64,000 nt of DNA from assembly GCA_963921195.1 (NCBI GenBank), contig OY992536.1:283607530-283671529 (forward strand), given 5' to 3'. The DNA comes from Pegoplata infirma (lineage: Eukaryota; Arthropoda; Insecta; Diptera; Anthomyiidae). Position 1 is the first letter of the stretch, and every line of letters begins with the position of its first letter. Positions 33,125 to 43,360 of the stretch are shown here, piece after piece. Position numbers and translations under genes: made by a program. The notes under the pieces were generated by a model. That model worked only from the letters and a program-made list of their open reading frames with translations. It had not been told where the DNA came from and did no database searches.

Positions 33125-33720
33125 AGTTTTGGCCGGTTTTTACCTCTGTGCAATGGTGCGTTGTGGTAGGGCAATCGCCAGACCGATCCCCATTGATTTT
33201 TAGTTCTAAACAATCTTAAAATCAGGGCTACTGCTCCAATGGTGCGTCGTAGAGGTGTGAATCACAAGATCGACCCCCATTAGTTTATAGGTCTAAACAT
33301 TTTTTCAGAACAAACTGTTTCTCTTTCTCCAATTTCAAAGGGGGCTCCCATACAAAATGACATTTTTAAAATTTGCTCCAACCGCTCTAACCGCGCTTAG
33401 AGTGTCCGAAGAGCAGTCAAATGTATGACCGACCCAAAATAGTTTTTTTTAATGCAAGCATTTTCTCTGAACACACCTACCTACCCTCAATCTTAAATGC
33501 TTTAGGTTATCCCCATGCAACTTTTTTTTTAATTTTTTATAAATTTGTTTTATTTTATCAATTTCTACTGGTCCAATGGTGCGTCCTAGAGGGATCATTA
33601 GTGAGACTGACTCCCACTCATTTTTACCCTCTATAATTTTTTCAAAACATACCTACGCCCTATATCAACTCCCTAAGTGGGCTCCCATACAAATTTCAGT
33701 TGGAGCAAGTTTTATAAAAA
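33125..33720 (+). repeat. Repeat 'Q': CAATGGTGCGTC units
   Basis: Three units begin with 'caatggtgcgt' (about 33150, 33237 and 33573), followed by 'agaccgatccccat', 'aagatcgacccccat' and 'gagactgactcccac'. The block ends 'aacatacctacgccctatatcaactccctaagtgggctcccat', resembling 17740-17775. Relationship to 17345-17775 is clear by order of blocks. Confidence 0.6.
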
Positions 33721-33745
33721 TTAAATTTTGTATGGGAACCCACTT

Positions 33746-34336
33746 ACAAGGAAGGTCTTTCACACGGCACCCACCGTTTCTCCTGAAACTTGAATATGGG
33801 AATGAGGGGGAAAAAATAAGAGTTGCCTGTCTTTTCTTAGCTGCCCAATCTTATATTTAAAAAAGGGTTGCCACCTTATGAAAAAATAAGGGCTTTCGGG
33901 AAAATCCGTATTAAAGCGGAACTAGCAGGAATTTCGACAACCGAAAAAATACGGGTCAGCTTAATTTGGATAGAGATTATTATATATGATTTTGGCGGTC
34001 GTACATATATACATCTCCATATGAAGTACCCCAAAGATTAAAGATTTTCGACAATAACGAACTTAACTAAGCCGAATATAGGCACGACCCATACACCATT
34101 GAATAGGCCTTCAAAAAACCTTTCAACCTGTATAATATGTTCATATATTTTCTTTTGAAGAAATAGGAAAAATCCTCATAAAACGAAAAAAATCACATTT
34201 CCCCCACCTATTTTACCCGCTAAATGTGAGATTGGGCAGCTTTAAAAAAAAACAGGTAACTCTTATTTTGATCCCCTCTTTCCTATATGCAAGTTTCAAG
34301 ACAATCGATGGGTGCCCTGTGAAAGACCTTCCTTGT
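33746..34336. mobile_element. Palindromic element with ACAAGGAAGGTCTTTCAC ends
   Basis: The left ACAAGGAAGGTCTTTCAC and right GTGAAAGACCTTCCTTGT ends are perfect inverted repeats and lead into 'ggcacccacc' and 'ggtgccc'. Inner arms 'aataagagttgcctgtcttttcttagctgcccaatc' (33814) and its complement (about 34228-34265) also pair. The loop carries the block 'aactagcaggaatttcg', 'aatacgggtcagct', 'gattttggcggtcgtac', shared with 53615-53700, 57810-57930 and 60378-60500. Nonautonomous. Confidence 0.75.
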
Positions 34337-34673
34337 TAGAGAGTTGATATAGGGGGTATGTTTTAAAAAAAAAATGTTAGAGAGTAACAAGTAAAAATGT
34401 TTAATTCGTCCTTGCCGAATCCAGTAATACCCTCCACAGTTCCTTAAAGATTATTGCAAAAAAACTGTATTTAAAAGGAAATTACTTTTGAAAAAAAAAA
34501 AAATTTTTTTGAAAAAAAATTTTCGCAAAAAAAAAATCGTAAAAAAAATCCACGATTTTTTATTTTTTTGACAAAAAATATATTCGTACTTGTTTAAATA
34601 CCATTTAGTGTTCAATTATGTTGACATATGTCAAGCACAGGCGAATTAAAGCATTTTGTATTTTTAGGTTATG

Positions 34674-36487
34674 AGTAAATCCATATCAACATAGCAAAAA
34701 AAATTGAATTTTTGACGTCAATCGACCCAAATTTCGTGAAATTCGGTATATATGTAGGGACTTACTCGACTTATACTCAAACAAAGTTTAAGACTTTTAA
34801 CTTCCGTAGTTTTGGAAATATGACGTTTCAAAAGTCAAGAAAATCTTTTAAAGGGTAAATTATAAATATTTATATTTTGAAAAGTATTTGAGCTATATCA
34901 CTCCCAGATAGCTTTTTTTAAAGGTAAAACCATCACTTTTAATACATCATTTCGCGAAAATTTTTATTTTGTGATCTTTTTTGTATTTCTGCACAATTCG
35001 CGATTCGTATATGTTAATGGTTTGAGTCTTAGATACAAGGTCTAAAAATTTCGAAATTTTTTCCAAATCTCATGAATATTTAATTATTATTTTTGAATAT
35101 TTTTGCAAATACATAAAATAAAACGGTGAAAAAAGTAAAGTTGATGGTAATGTACGAGTACTACACATGAATACAATGTAACATAACTTTTTATCAATTA
35201 CACTACTCAACAAAAGTCAACTTTTTTTTGCAGAGACATCTAGAACACATTTTTGAAGGTATTTGCCCTGCACGAATCTGTCATCATAAACATTTTATCA
35301 AGCTGTCTTCTGAACATATAGGCATTTTTAACAGACTAAACCCTCAAACCCAAAAAAGAAAGGTAATAATAAATGTTTCACATTGACATACCTCATATTA
35401 TTTGTTCGTTTAATATTTTTGTATGCTTCAGCTGCAAAAACTAAATGGGCAAATTTCGAAAACGCGATTATATAAAAAATGACAATGGATTCGCGTTTAA
35501 TGGATTCACGTAAAAGAGGGCAAAAGACTTAAGAAAATATATTTTAAACAATGAAAATTACAAAATAAAAATATTAGGGAAAAAAGTATATGCAAATAAT
35601 ATACGCAAATTTTGCTAAAATTTTTGATTTTTTGCAAAGATTTTCGGAAAAACTCAATGAATTTGAAATAATATTTTGAATTTGTTTATATAAAAAAATG
35701 CAATATAAAGTCATTCGTTGGTTTTTATCGGCATGGACCGCAAAAAAGGTCTTATCTCGAAAAGGGGATTTTATAAATTTTTTATGATGACAGATTCGTA
35801 TTAAGGAGGTCAAAATACTTTAGCAAATGTATTCTAGGAGTCTGTGCAAAAAAAAGTTGATTTTTGTAGAGTAGTGTAATTGATAAATATTCATGTTATA
35901 TTGTATCTATGTGTAGTACCCGTCTGTACCATAAATTTTACTTTTTTTACCGTTTTATTATATGTATTTTCAAAAATAAAAATTAAATATTCATCAGATT
36001 TGATAAAAATTTCCTACTTGGCAACACATTTTTATTCACATCTCTGGTCTTAATACGTTCATCAACCCAAAATTTTTACAGCTTATAGCTAAGATAACAG
36101 CCGTTAACATATATTTTTTTCATATTTTTAAAAATGTCGCTTTTTCAGATATATTTTCGCGAATCGCGAATTTTGCAGAAATAAAAAAAAATTCCAAAAT
36201 AAAAATTTTTGCAAAATGTTATTTGAAAGGTCATGGTTTTACCTTCAAAACAAGCTATCAGGAAGTAATATAGCTGAAATACTTTTGAAGATATAAATGT
36301 TTATATTTAATCCATTAAAAGATTTTCTTGATTTTTGACACGCCATATTTCTGGAACCACGGAAGTTAATGGTCTCAAATTTTGTCTGAGTATAAGTATT
36401 ATAAGTCCCAACATATACACAAAGTTTCATCAAATACATCGGATACATTGAAGGAAATCAGGGGTTCATGTTGAAAATTTTTAACTC
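34674..36487. mobile_element. 1.8-kb palindromic element inside the H2 copy
   Basis: TTATG occurs on both sides (34669-34673 and 36488-36492), and copy 44876-45370 has one TTATG at this point, suggesting a 5-bp target duplication. Arms of more than 500 bp pair: 'aagtcaagaaaatcttttaaagg' with 36320-36345, 'gagctatatcactcccagatagc' with 36245-36275, and 'aaataaaacggtgaaaaaagtaaa' with 35935-35960. The loop is occupied by the ACTACTC element at 35201-35876. No ORF. Confidence 0.75.
35201..35876. mobile_element. CACTACTCAAC / GTAGAGTAGTG element, copy 1
   Basis: The ends AATTACACTACTC and GAGTAGTGTAATT are inverted and include TA. The interior is itself palindromic: 'cagagacatctagaacacatttttgaagg' and 'gaatctgtcatcataaa' on the left pair with 'agtctgtgc', 'gatgacagattcg' on the right. 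The centre has CCCTCAAACCCAAAAAAG. A second copy (40676-41214) lies inside another transposon, so this is a mobile family. TA duplication is likely but ambiguous because the flanks are themselves palindromic. Confidence 0.7.
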
Positions 36488-36825
36488 TTATGTTGAATGT
36501 ACTAAAATCTTTGAGGTGTCCTTACATTTTCGTTCATAACTTTTGAACCGCTGAACCGATATCGCTCAAATGCAATACCAAACTTCTCGGGTCAACTTCC
36601 AATAAATATGTTAAGATTCAGTCATCTCCGTTTAATACTTTGGCCGTGATCACCATTTCCACAGACAGACAGATAGACGGAGAGACGGACAGACTGTCCG
36701 TCTGGACAGACGGACATCGCTAGAATGTCTTAAAATCGATCGGGGATCATGAATATATATACTTTAAGGGGTCCCAGACCGATATTTCGATGAGTTACAA
36801 AGAGAATGACAAACTTATATATACC

Positions 36826-37713
36826 TAGGGTGACCATTTTTTTCTGAACTGAAATCAGTACGCCCAGGCTTTTACGTTAATATTTTCGTGAAATACATAT
36901 CTAAAAACTCTTTTCTATGGCAAAAAACTGATAATTTTTTCAGCACTCAAAAAAAATCGGTTAAACTAACAAACTTAGGGCAATTAGTATTTCGGTAAAA
37001 ACAACTGTTTGAAAAGAGCTGTTTAAAAATAAAGGTTTAAAAACAACTGCCTTAAACTGTTGTCGTTATCTTGCAAAAAATTTTATCGTTTCAGTCCAGA
37101 AATTATAACCAACAAAAAACCCACAGGTTTTGAGTTTAAGAAAATCCCTACAAATTCTGAGGACTTTTTTCCATAAGTTTTGATAATTCTGACTTTTATA
37201 AAACTTCCCAGATAAAAAGCACATGTTGTTTAAATAGCGGCTGATGTTCTGAGTGATTTGACCAATAAATTCTGAAGACATTACCTCAATATAAAAATCT
37301 ATTATCCCGCGAACTTTTCGTTTAGAAAACCTCAAAGATAATGGGCGCCTTTTCATATAAACCTTTTCATATTTATAGGATCAAAATAACCTCATGCTCA
37401 GATATATTTTTGCGTTAATGAACCTCTTTATTCACGAACTCTAAACTCTTTAGAACTGATTTAACTCAAATTATCTCTATGTCATATTTAAGTAATAAAA
37501 AACTACTCCAGTGACTTACATATTTTATGGAAATTCAAGTTTTTGTATAAAATTTTCGAACAAAATTATTTTTTATGTTGAAATGTTCAAAAATCAGTAC
37601 AATCAGTACATATTTCAAAAAATCAGTACAAATCAGTACAACGTCTTTTGATCAGTACACGTGATCAAAAATCAGTACATGTACTGATCAAATCAGTACG
37701 TATGGTCAGCCTA
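36826..37713. mobile_element. hAT-like element with TATATACC 8-bp target duplication
   Basis: TATATACC flanks both ends (36818-36825 and 37714-37721). The ends are TAGGGTGACCAT and ATGGTCAGCCTA. The uninterrupted H2 copy at 47730-47757 reads straight through TATATACCCTCTATCAC. The right subterminal part is packed with 'aaatcagtac' repeats (37580-37700), with a few on the left. 888 bp, no transposase. A reverse frame at 37066-37356 has no recognisable domain. Confidence 0.85.
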
Positions 37714-37794
37714 TATATACCCTCTATCACTAACATAAGTGGAGGGTATAAAAATCAAAAAAAAAATGTGAAGGGCATTCCCGATTCGGCACAG

Positions 37795-37800
37795 TTTATT
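37795..37800 (-). terminator. Possible poly(A) signal of the 38098-39564 gene
   Basis: AATAAA on the minus strand, about 300 bases after the stop codon and just outside the DINE-like element. Chance occurrence in AT-rich DNA is possible. Confidence 0.25.
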
Positions 37801-38097
37801 ATACCTATTTTACTATCTCATCATCAAAATAAAATTTTTATTTGTATTTTGTAGTTTGTATAAAAAACTTCTTTTTTTTAATTTTATATAAAAATCAATA
37901 ATAACAAACTTAAAATATTATCTTAAACAAATATAATACTATATAAAATATCAAAGACTGAAAACAATAACAACAATTCTTAATACAAAAATATGTCCTT
38001 AAATTCACACAAACAAATGCTGCAAATAACAACAAAATTAAAAATAACTATAGATGCATTAAATACATCCCACTTCTACTGTTCCCACTCATCCTGA

Positions 38098-39564
38098 TTA
38101 CCACCAACTTTTAACTTTATGTAAAACAGTTTTAAATACTGGTACTTTAACAGGGAATGGACGTGGTACTTTGATGGGCACATATTTAATCACCGTGTAG
38201 GGTACACGTTTCTCCACTGGTACGGGAACATGTTTCTCAACCGGATAGGGTATAACACGTTCTACTGGTATTCTTAAATCTTTCTCAACTGGTACTTGTA
38301 CATTTTGTGTAACAGGAATATGAATGGGTACTGGTTTACTGACGGGTATAATGACAGCATGTGAGACTGGTATATGGACAGGTTCATAAGTTGGTACATG
38401 TTGTTTCTTAACAACAGGATATGGAACATAGTTGATAACATCAGGTTGTTTCTCTTGCTGATGTTCTTGCTCCTGATAGTGTTGTTGTGGAAAGTGTGAC
38501 GATGATGATGGAGCTGAGGGTAAATAGTTGGTATTATCATGTTCACTTTCTGCACTTTCATCATATGATGAGGAGGTTTCCGTATCCTTATGTTCAATAT
38601 TGTTGTAAAAGTTTTCATAGTGCTGTTGTTGCTGTTGCTGGTACTGTTGTTGCTGGTGATGTTGTTGTTGGTATTGATGTTGTTGTTGATAGTCATGTTG
38701 GGGTGTATATTCATTAAAAGCGGAAGCTGAATCGTAATGATGCAGAAAATTGCCTTCAGAGATTTTATCGTTATTATTGTTGTTGCTACTTGCAACAGCA
38801 TCACTTCCACTACCATAAGGTGTTGCTGATGTAGCTGGTGAACTAATAAATGATGTTGAAAGTTTACCAAAGTTCCATGATGGCAGGAAGCCTTTACTTC
38901 CGCCATTACTTGTACTATCACTAGAATCCACTGCTGCATTATGCGTACCAGCTGTTTGCAAATTATGGATAGCCGATTGAAGAGCTGCCTGGTTAGCACT
39001 ACTATCACTACTACCATAACTGGAGTGTTGGTGGTTATATGATGTCGACGAACCGCCCGCATAATCATTTTCTTGTTGTTCCTCATAAATGGGTTTTGCT
39101 TCAGTATATTTTTGTTGCTGTTGATGTGTTAAAATGCCTGAAGATGATGGTGCATCATAACTGCCACTTCTAATATTATAATGCTGTTGTTGCAGTTGCT
39201 GATGCGAACCCGTGAGACCTGCTAGACCATTAAGCATGGTGGCCCATCCACCGCCACCGGTAGAAAAACTTCTTTTTATAGATTGTAATGTTGATGATGG
39301 ATCTTCGTTATTATGCTGTTGTTCCTGTTCGTCATGCTGCTGCAGACCTTGAACTATATGACGTGGTAATCGATTAACCCTCCCAGTCATCATTGAAAGC
39401 TTGTTTATGTGGGTAAAACTATTAACATCCAAATCCGTTTCTTTTAATGATGACGACGACGATGATGAGATTGATGCATCATCGCTGGCATCAGCCATTG
39501 CGAACGATGTTGTTGATAATGATAATTCATAGACAATTAACATTGTTGCCACCAAGTACAACAT
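38098..39564 (-). CDS. Secreted Q/H-rich protein with C-terminal VPV/VEK repeats (cuticle-type)
   Basis: A 488-residue intact frame, the only clear gene here. Residues 1-23 form a signal peptide (MLYLVATMLIVYEL..., likely cleavage after SFAMA), so the product is probably secreted. Then come poly-Ser 32-39, a Gly run 103-106, a Ser/Gly/Asn/Tyr-rich middle, a Gln/His-Tyr tract 291-316, and an acidic Ser-rich stretch 330-356. A Val-Pro repeat domain at about 378-480 is built on HVPVPVEKRVPYTV-type units and ends KSWW. Such VPV(E)K repeats are typical of insect cuticle/extracellular matrix proteins, and the layout recalls fly Vajk-like procuticle proteins (resemblance only). The ATG at 39564 is the first Met after an in-frame stop. 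CTAAC followed by CATCAG just upstream could be a branch point and acceptor, so a 5' exon is possible. CAG/CAT-rich codons give strong shadow frames. Confidence 0.9.
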   Translation of the reverse strand: MLYLVATMLIVYELSLSTTSFAMADASDDASISSSSSSSLKETDLDVNSFTHINKLSMMTGRVNRLPRHIVQGLQQHDEQEQQHNNEDPSSTLQSIKRSFSTGGGGWATMLNGLAGLTGSHQQLQQQHYNIRSGSYDAPSSSGILTHQQQQKYTEAKPIYEEQQENDYAGGSSTSYNHQHSSYGSSDSSANQAALQSAIHNLQTAGTHNAAVDSSDSTSNGGSKGFLPSWNFGKLSTSFISSPATSATPYGSGSDAVASSNNNNNDKISEGNFLHHYDSASAFNEYTPQHDYQQQHQYQQQHHQQQQYQQQQQQHYENFYNNIEHKDTETSSSYDESAESEHDNTNYLPSAPSSSSHFPQQHYQEQEHQQEKQPDVINYVPYPVVKKQHVPTYEPVHIPVSHAVIIPVSKPVPIHIPVTQNVQVPVEKDLRIPVERVIPYPVEKHVPVPVEKRVPYTVIKYVPIKVPRPFPVKVPVFKTVLHKVKSWW

Positions 39565-39685
39565 TTGCTGATGCCAAGCAATATGAGTTTAAAGTTAGAA
39601 AAGATATAAAAACGAGAAGAAAAATATACAAAATGTAGTAAGTTAATGCAAAATTATGCTTGTAAAGTTATGGTGTAATGTGGAA

Positions 39686-39692
39686 TTTTATA
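39686..39692 (-). promoter_or_regulatory. Possible TATA box of the 38098-39564 gene
   Basis: TATAAAA on the minus strand, about 125 bases before the ATG. If the upstream acceptor-like CATCAG is real, transcription would start farther away and this match would be fortuitous. Confidence 0.3.
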
Positions 39693-39729
39693 TGGTATAA
39701 AAGAGAGAAGGACCCAAAGTGAGCCAAAC

Positions 39730-40030
39730 GATACCCAGCAAAAATAAATCGAGATTTTGGAGACACAGCTTCTTTTTATAGCATACCGAAGCTCATATTT
39801 TGTAATTGTCAGGATAACTAGTTTTAGCGTTTTAGGGATAGACTGTGCATGGATCACCTTCCAGCAAGAGCGGAAGACTCCCACACGGTAGGAGAAGCTA
39901 AAAAGCCAATGGATGATCGAGCATCGAAAAACACAGTTTCAGAGCCAGTTCAGTAATTCTATCCGGCTTCGTAGACTGGTTTAAGTTGAGATCATCAATC
40001 TCTAAATACTTTTGATAAGATTTCGTCGAG
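39730..40030. other. Upstream flank of the gene, nothing identified
   Basis: The stretch contains a lone CCCAGCAAAAAT (about 39734) like the ends of the CCCAGCA elements, without an obvious partner. A short reverse frame (39654-39884) shows no conserved feature. Confidence 0.35.
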
Positions 40031-40039
40031 CAAGTCTTG

Positions 40040-40115
40040 TAAAATCACTATACCAAAATGGTTACTTTGACAATATCATCGTAATATATGGCCTCGAGCT
40101 AGAGTAATCTTTCTC
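40040..40115. repeat. Fragment of the CTCGAGGTCA repeat family
   Basis: GGCCTCGAGCTAGAGTAATC and 'tggttactttgacaatatcat' match the reverse complement of 5835-5935. Confidence 0.5.
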
Positions 40116-40486
40116 AAAATGTCTATAAACTTCTATTCTCCGCATCTAAGATTTTTTCTATACAAAAATACTTAAGTATCTTAAATTTTGTTAAAACTCT
40201 GATTAATTTTTATTAAAAAATAAAAATTGTTTTATTTGACCTTTAAAATATTATATTTTGCGTAGGTTCTTTTCTAGCTCGAGGTCATTATTTTCTTTAC
40301 TAATTAAAACTCTGATATTCTCATAGAATAATTTTCAAGAAAATTATTTTTCTGTTTTAAATTTATTTATGTTGGTCATTTTTTGCAAGACTTAATCGAC
40401 ACGTGTTTCGGGATTTGTCAGATCCCATTTTCTAGAATATTAAGCAAAAATAAAAACATATACTACAAGTAGCAAAGGGTCTTTAG

Positions 40487-41643
40487 CATAAGCGTAGCTA
40501 GACCATTATTCTGGGGTGGGCAAAAGCCCCCCCCCCCTTCCAAAAAAAAAAAACTTTTTTTTATAAAAAAAAAATATTAAAACAAAACTAAAAAATATAT
40601 AACAAGAAATCGCAAAAAAGTATTTATAGAAAATTAAACGTAACTCTGTTTTCGTTAAAAATATATAAATAATTACACTACTCTACACGGTTTATGCACA
40701 GACATGGTGAATACATTTTCTAAAGTATTTTGGCCTCCTAAACATTAATCTATCATCAGAAAAGTTTTATCAAATCGCCTTCTCGAGATGTATGCATTTT
40801 CATTTTTTGTGGACCAAGCCCTCAAACCCGAAAAAAATTTTATATTGAAAAAGTGTATGTTAAAGTTATTCATATTTATTTTATTTGAACTTACAATTAG
40901 TCTACAAAAATTAAAAATGTCTATATCTCGAGAAGTCGATTTGATACAATTTTTCTGATGTCAGATTCTTGTTTAGGAGGCAAACATTTTTAGGAAATTT
41001 GTTTTAATCTATTTTTTTTAATTTCACCAAAAAATCATAAAAATTGGTACGAAAAAAATGTATGAACAAAAATATGCAAATTTGGTTCAAAACTTTGATT
41101 TCTTTTCCAAATATTTCTGGGTATACTTAATGGATTTTAACCACAGGTTCTTTTTATTGAAGTGTCTTTTACCCTAGAACTCTGTGCAAAAAAAAAGATT
41201 TTTGTTGAGTAGTGTAATTAGTATGTTAAAATCCATTTATAATGGAAAGAGTTATTAAAACATTATATTTCTATTTTTTTTTCACAAAATAACGTTTAAT
41301 ACTTCTTCTGAAGCTATTTTATATTTAAATATTTCATTTTTAATATTAAAAACTTCTAAATTTGAAAATCGTTTCTGAAGCATTGCATTTCGTAACCATG
41401 TTTTTATTCTACACATAGTTAAAAAACTTCTTTCACAACTAGCACTAATAGAAAATTTTATTGCTACTTGTAAAAGTTTGGATAAATATTCCTGTCAATT
41501 TTGGATTATAGCATATCAAAGTTTAATGAATTAAAAAAAATGAAAATCGTCTGGGGTGGGCTAAATGGAAAAATGTCTGGGGTGGGCTAAATCGGGTCTA
41601 GGGTGGGCTTTGCCCACCCCAGCCCCCCCTTTCTACGCCTATG
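40487..41643. mobile_element. hAT-like element with GTCTTTAG 8-bp target duplication
   Basis: Perfect GTCTTTAG at 40479-40486 and 41644-41651. Ends are CATAAGCGTAG and CTACGCCTATG. Subterminal 'tctggggtgggc' motifs occur at both sides, in both orientations near 41550-41620. Length 1157 bp. A further element (40676-41214) is nested within. There is no transposase frame. Confidence 0.85.
40676..41214. mobile_element. CACTACTC / GTTGAGTAGTG element, copy 2
   Basis: AATTACACTACTC on the left and GAGTAGTGTAATT on the right enclose 539 bp. Internal landmarks shared with 35201-35876 are 'cctcctaaacat-atcatcag', 'ccctcaaacccgaaaaaa' and 'gatgtcagattcttg-ttaggagg'. It is nested in the hAT-like element at 40487-41643. 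Confidence 0.7.
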
Positions 41644-41759
41644 GTCTTTAGTGAAAATCGCTAACGATCAAACTAAAATATAAATACTTATTCGACTCTA
41701 CTCCCATTGGGAATTAGAAGACGAAAATTGTTCCATCGTAGTAAGATCACGATCATCAA

Positions 41760-42361
41760 AAATGCGACTGGCACACGACCATATACACTTGATAAAAATA
41801 TTTCTGCTGGTCAAAAATCTGTTCTCTAAACTTTTCCATCACATCAGGTTTTTGAGAAATTTGAGGTTAAAGTTAGAAAAAATCGCTATTTTGGCATTTT
41901 TGGAAAGTCATAGCGAATGAAAACGATGTGATAGTGGCTTCAAAATAAGTCGAGGGTGTGGCTTAAACATTACTATTTAAGATGCAGAACTCATTTGGTC
42001 AGTAGCCTTAACCCTTTGGACGCCAATTGTCTTTCAATGATGTATTATTCCCCAGTATCGAAAAAAACGTTTTTGAACGAAAATACCGTATTGAAAAACA
42101 ATTGGTGCTCCAACGGTTAAAGCGACTGATCAAATGATTAATACATCTTTAAGAGCAATGTTTATGCTTTACCGTTGACTTATTTTTAAATCGTCAGCAC
42201 ATCGAGTTCATCCGCTATGATTTGTCAAATGTGTCCGAAAACGCGATTTTTTGTATATCAAATTTCTCAAAACTCTGATGTAATGGAAAAGTTTGGAAAC
42301 CAGATTTTTTACCAGGAAAATAATTGTTATCATGTGTATAAGGTTGCGTTCCATTTGCATA
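41760..42361. mobile_element. 0.6-kb foldback element centred near 42065
   Basis: The two halves are inverted copies. ATGCGACTGGCACACGACCA at the left pairs with the 'ataaggttgcgttccatttgcat' right end. 'aaacttttccatcacatcagg' pairs with 42275-42300, 'aaataagtcgagggtgtggc' with about 42170, and 'ttaaccctttggacgccaattg' with 42098-42122. A half copy lies at 43204-43360 plus 44087-44200. Frames at 42217-42490 arise from one arm. Confidence 0.75.
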
Positions 42362-42365
42362 GAGT

Positions 42366-43199
42366 TTTTATACCCTACACCACTCTGTGGTTTAGGGTAT
42401 AATGAGTTTGTGCTGATGTTTGTAACTACCCAAAATTTTGGTCCTAGACCTACCTTTAAGTATACCGATCGACTCAGAATTACTTTTTGAGACGATTTAG
42501 CGATATTCGTCCGTCCGTCTGTCCGTCCGTCTGTCCATTTATCGGTTTAAACACGATACAGGTCGCAATTTTGAATCAATTGACTTGAAATTTAAAACTT
42601 AAGCATATTATAGCCAAGGGACGAAGCCTATTGAAATTGGAGCAAATCGGTCCATGTTAAGACCTAGCCCCCATACAAACGCCCACTTTGAATTAGGCTT
42701 AAATGACTCTAATAACCGTATTATAATAGATATAGATATGCACGAATCATCATTTTAAATTTCAAAGGAATCGGGTCAGTCCTTCTGGTAGTCCTCCCCC
42801 CCCCCCCCCCCCCCCACCCAAACCACCCTCTTCATATTCACATAATTCCCTCAAAATTCATAAAAATGGAAATACAATATACGTTTTTGATAAAAATTTG
42901 ATTTTTAGGTGGTAAACGTGAACTTTAGTAACCTAATAAAATCGGAATATAAGTGGACCATTTTTGGAATTAGTCCCCAATATAAAATTTCGAACGATAA
43001 TCAGTTAAATATGTCTATTGACAAAAAAATAAACCAATTCCACTAAAATTTGATCTGTGTGTGTTTTCTACACTAAATAAAGATCTAACAAAAGACAGAT
43101 CCAATCGGTCCATGTTTGGACTTGGGACCCATTTTCCGGAAAACACTGGTGTAGGGAATCATATGGCAGGTCTTGACCGACTAAACTTTCTTACTTGTT
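42366..43199 (-). mobile_element. DINE-1/Helentron-like element, family H1 (reverse)
   Basis: In reverse order: TATACCCTACACCACTCTGT hairpin end, 'atcgactcagaattactttttgag', GTCCGTCCGTCTGTCCGTCC microsatellite (about 42508-42540), and at the far end CAGGTCTTGACCGAC followed by TTTCTTACTTGTTT. A poly-C run of about 20 (42796-42816) is a local expansion relative to 6330-6300. It matches 5965-6812 throughout. Confidence 0.8.
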
Positions 43200-43203
43200 T
43201 TTT

Positions 43204-43360
43204 ATATGATTAGAAGTGGGAAAAAAGTTTTTTTGAAATAAGACATCATCCTTAAAGGCAATGTTTAAGATTTACCCTCGACTTATTTCGAAGCCCTATT
43301 AGATCGGGATAATCCGCTATGAGTTGTCAAAAATGCCCAAAATGGCGATTTTTTAAACTT
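43204..43360 (+). repeat. Half copy of the foldback family (left part)
   Basis: 'ggcaatgtttaagatttaccctcgacttatttcgaa' and 'atccgctatgagttgtcaaaaatgcc' match one arm of 41760-42361. The arm continues at 44087-44200 ('ttctcaaaaacctgacgtgg-ggaaaagtttt') after the CCCAGCA element B. Confidence 0.65.

Larger units (their letters stand above)
34384..37755 (+). mobile_element. DINE-1/Helentron-like H2 copy split by two insertions
   Basis: The 5' end AACAAGTAAAAATGTTTAAT with a decayed hairpin (ATTCGTCCTTGCCGAAT) is at 34384. The 3' end AAGTGGAGGGTATAAAAAT is at about 37738-37755. Between them the H2 body is interrupted by a 1.8-kb palindrome (34674-36487) and by a hAT-like element (36826-37713). 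The microsatellite at 36662-36715 folds on itself (GACAGACTGTCCGTCTGGAC). Copies at 44876-45370 and 46962-47777 show the uninterrupted order. Confidence 0.8.
40195..41757. mobile_element. CTAGCTCGAGGTCA element copy 2, split by a hAT-like insertion
   Basis: The left flank 'ctgattaatttttattaaaaaataaaaattg' and arm (CTAGCTCGAGGTCATTA, TTTTCAAGAAAATTATTTTT, CGACACGTGTTTCGGG) match 2933-3130. The loop then runs in the opposite direction to that at 3130-3335: 'tactacaagtagcaaaggg' before 'gattagaagacg'-type sequence rather than after. The second arm is missing because a foldback element follows at 41760. Confidence 0.7.

Noticed and set aside
38487..38717. Plus-strand frame opposite the secreted protein gene
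   Set aside because: Antisense shadow of the Gln/His tract (Val/His/Asp repeats).
38274..39086. 270-codon frame on the same strand as the secreted protein gene
   Set aside because: Frame-shifted shadow of CAG/CAT-rich codons; gives low-complexity Met/Asn/Ile-rich sequence without signal or domain, while the 488-codon frame has a signal peptide and a coherent VPV domain.
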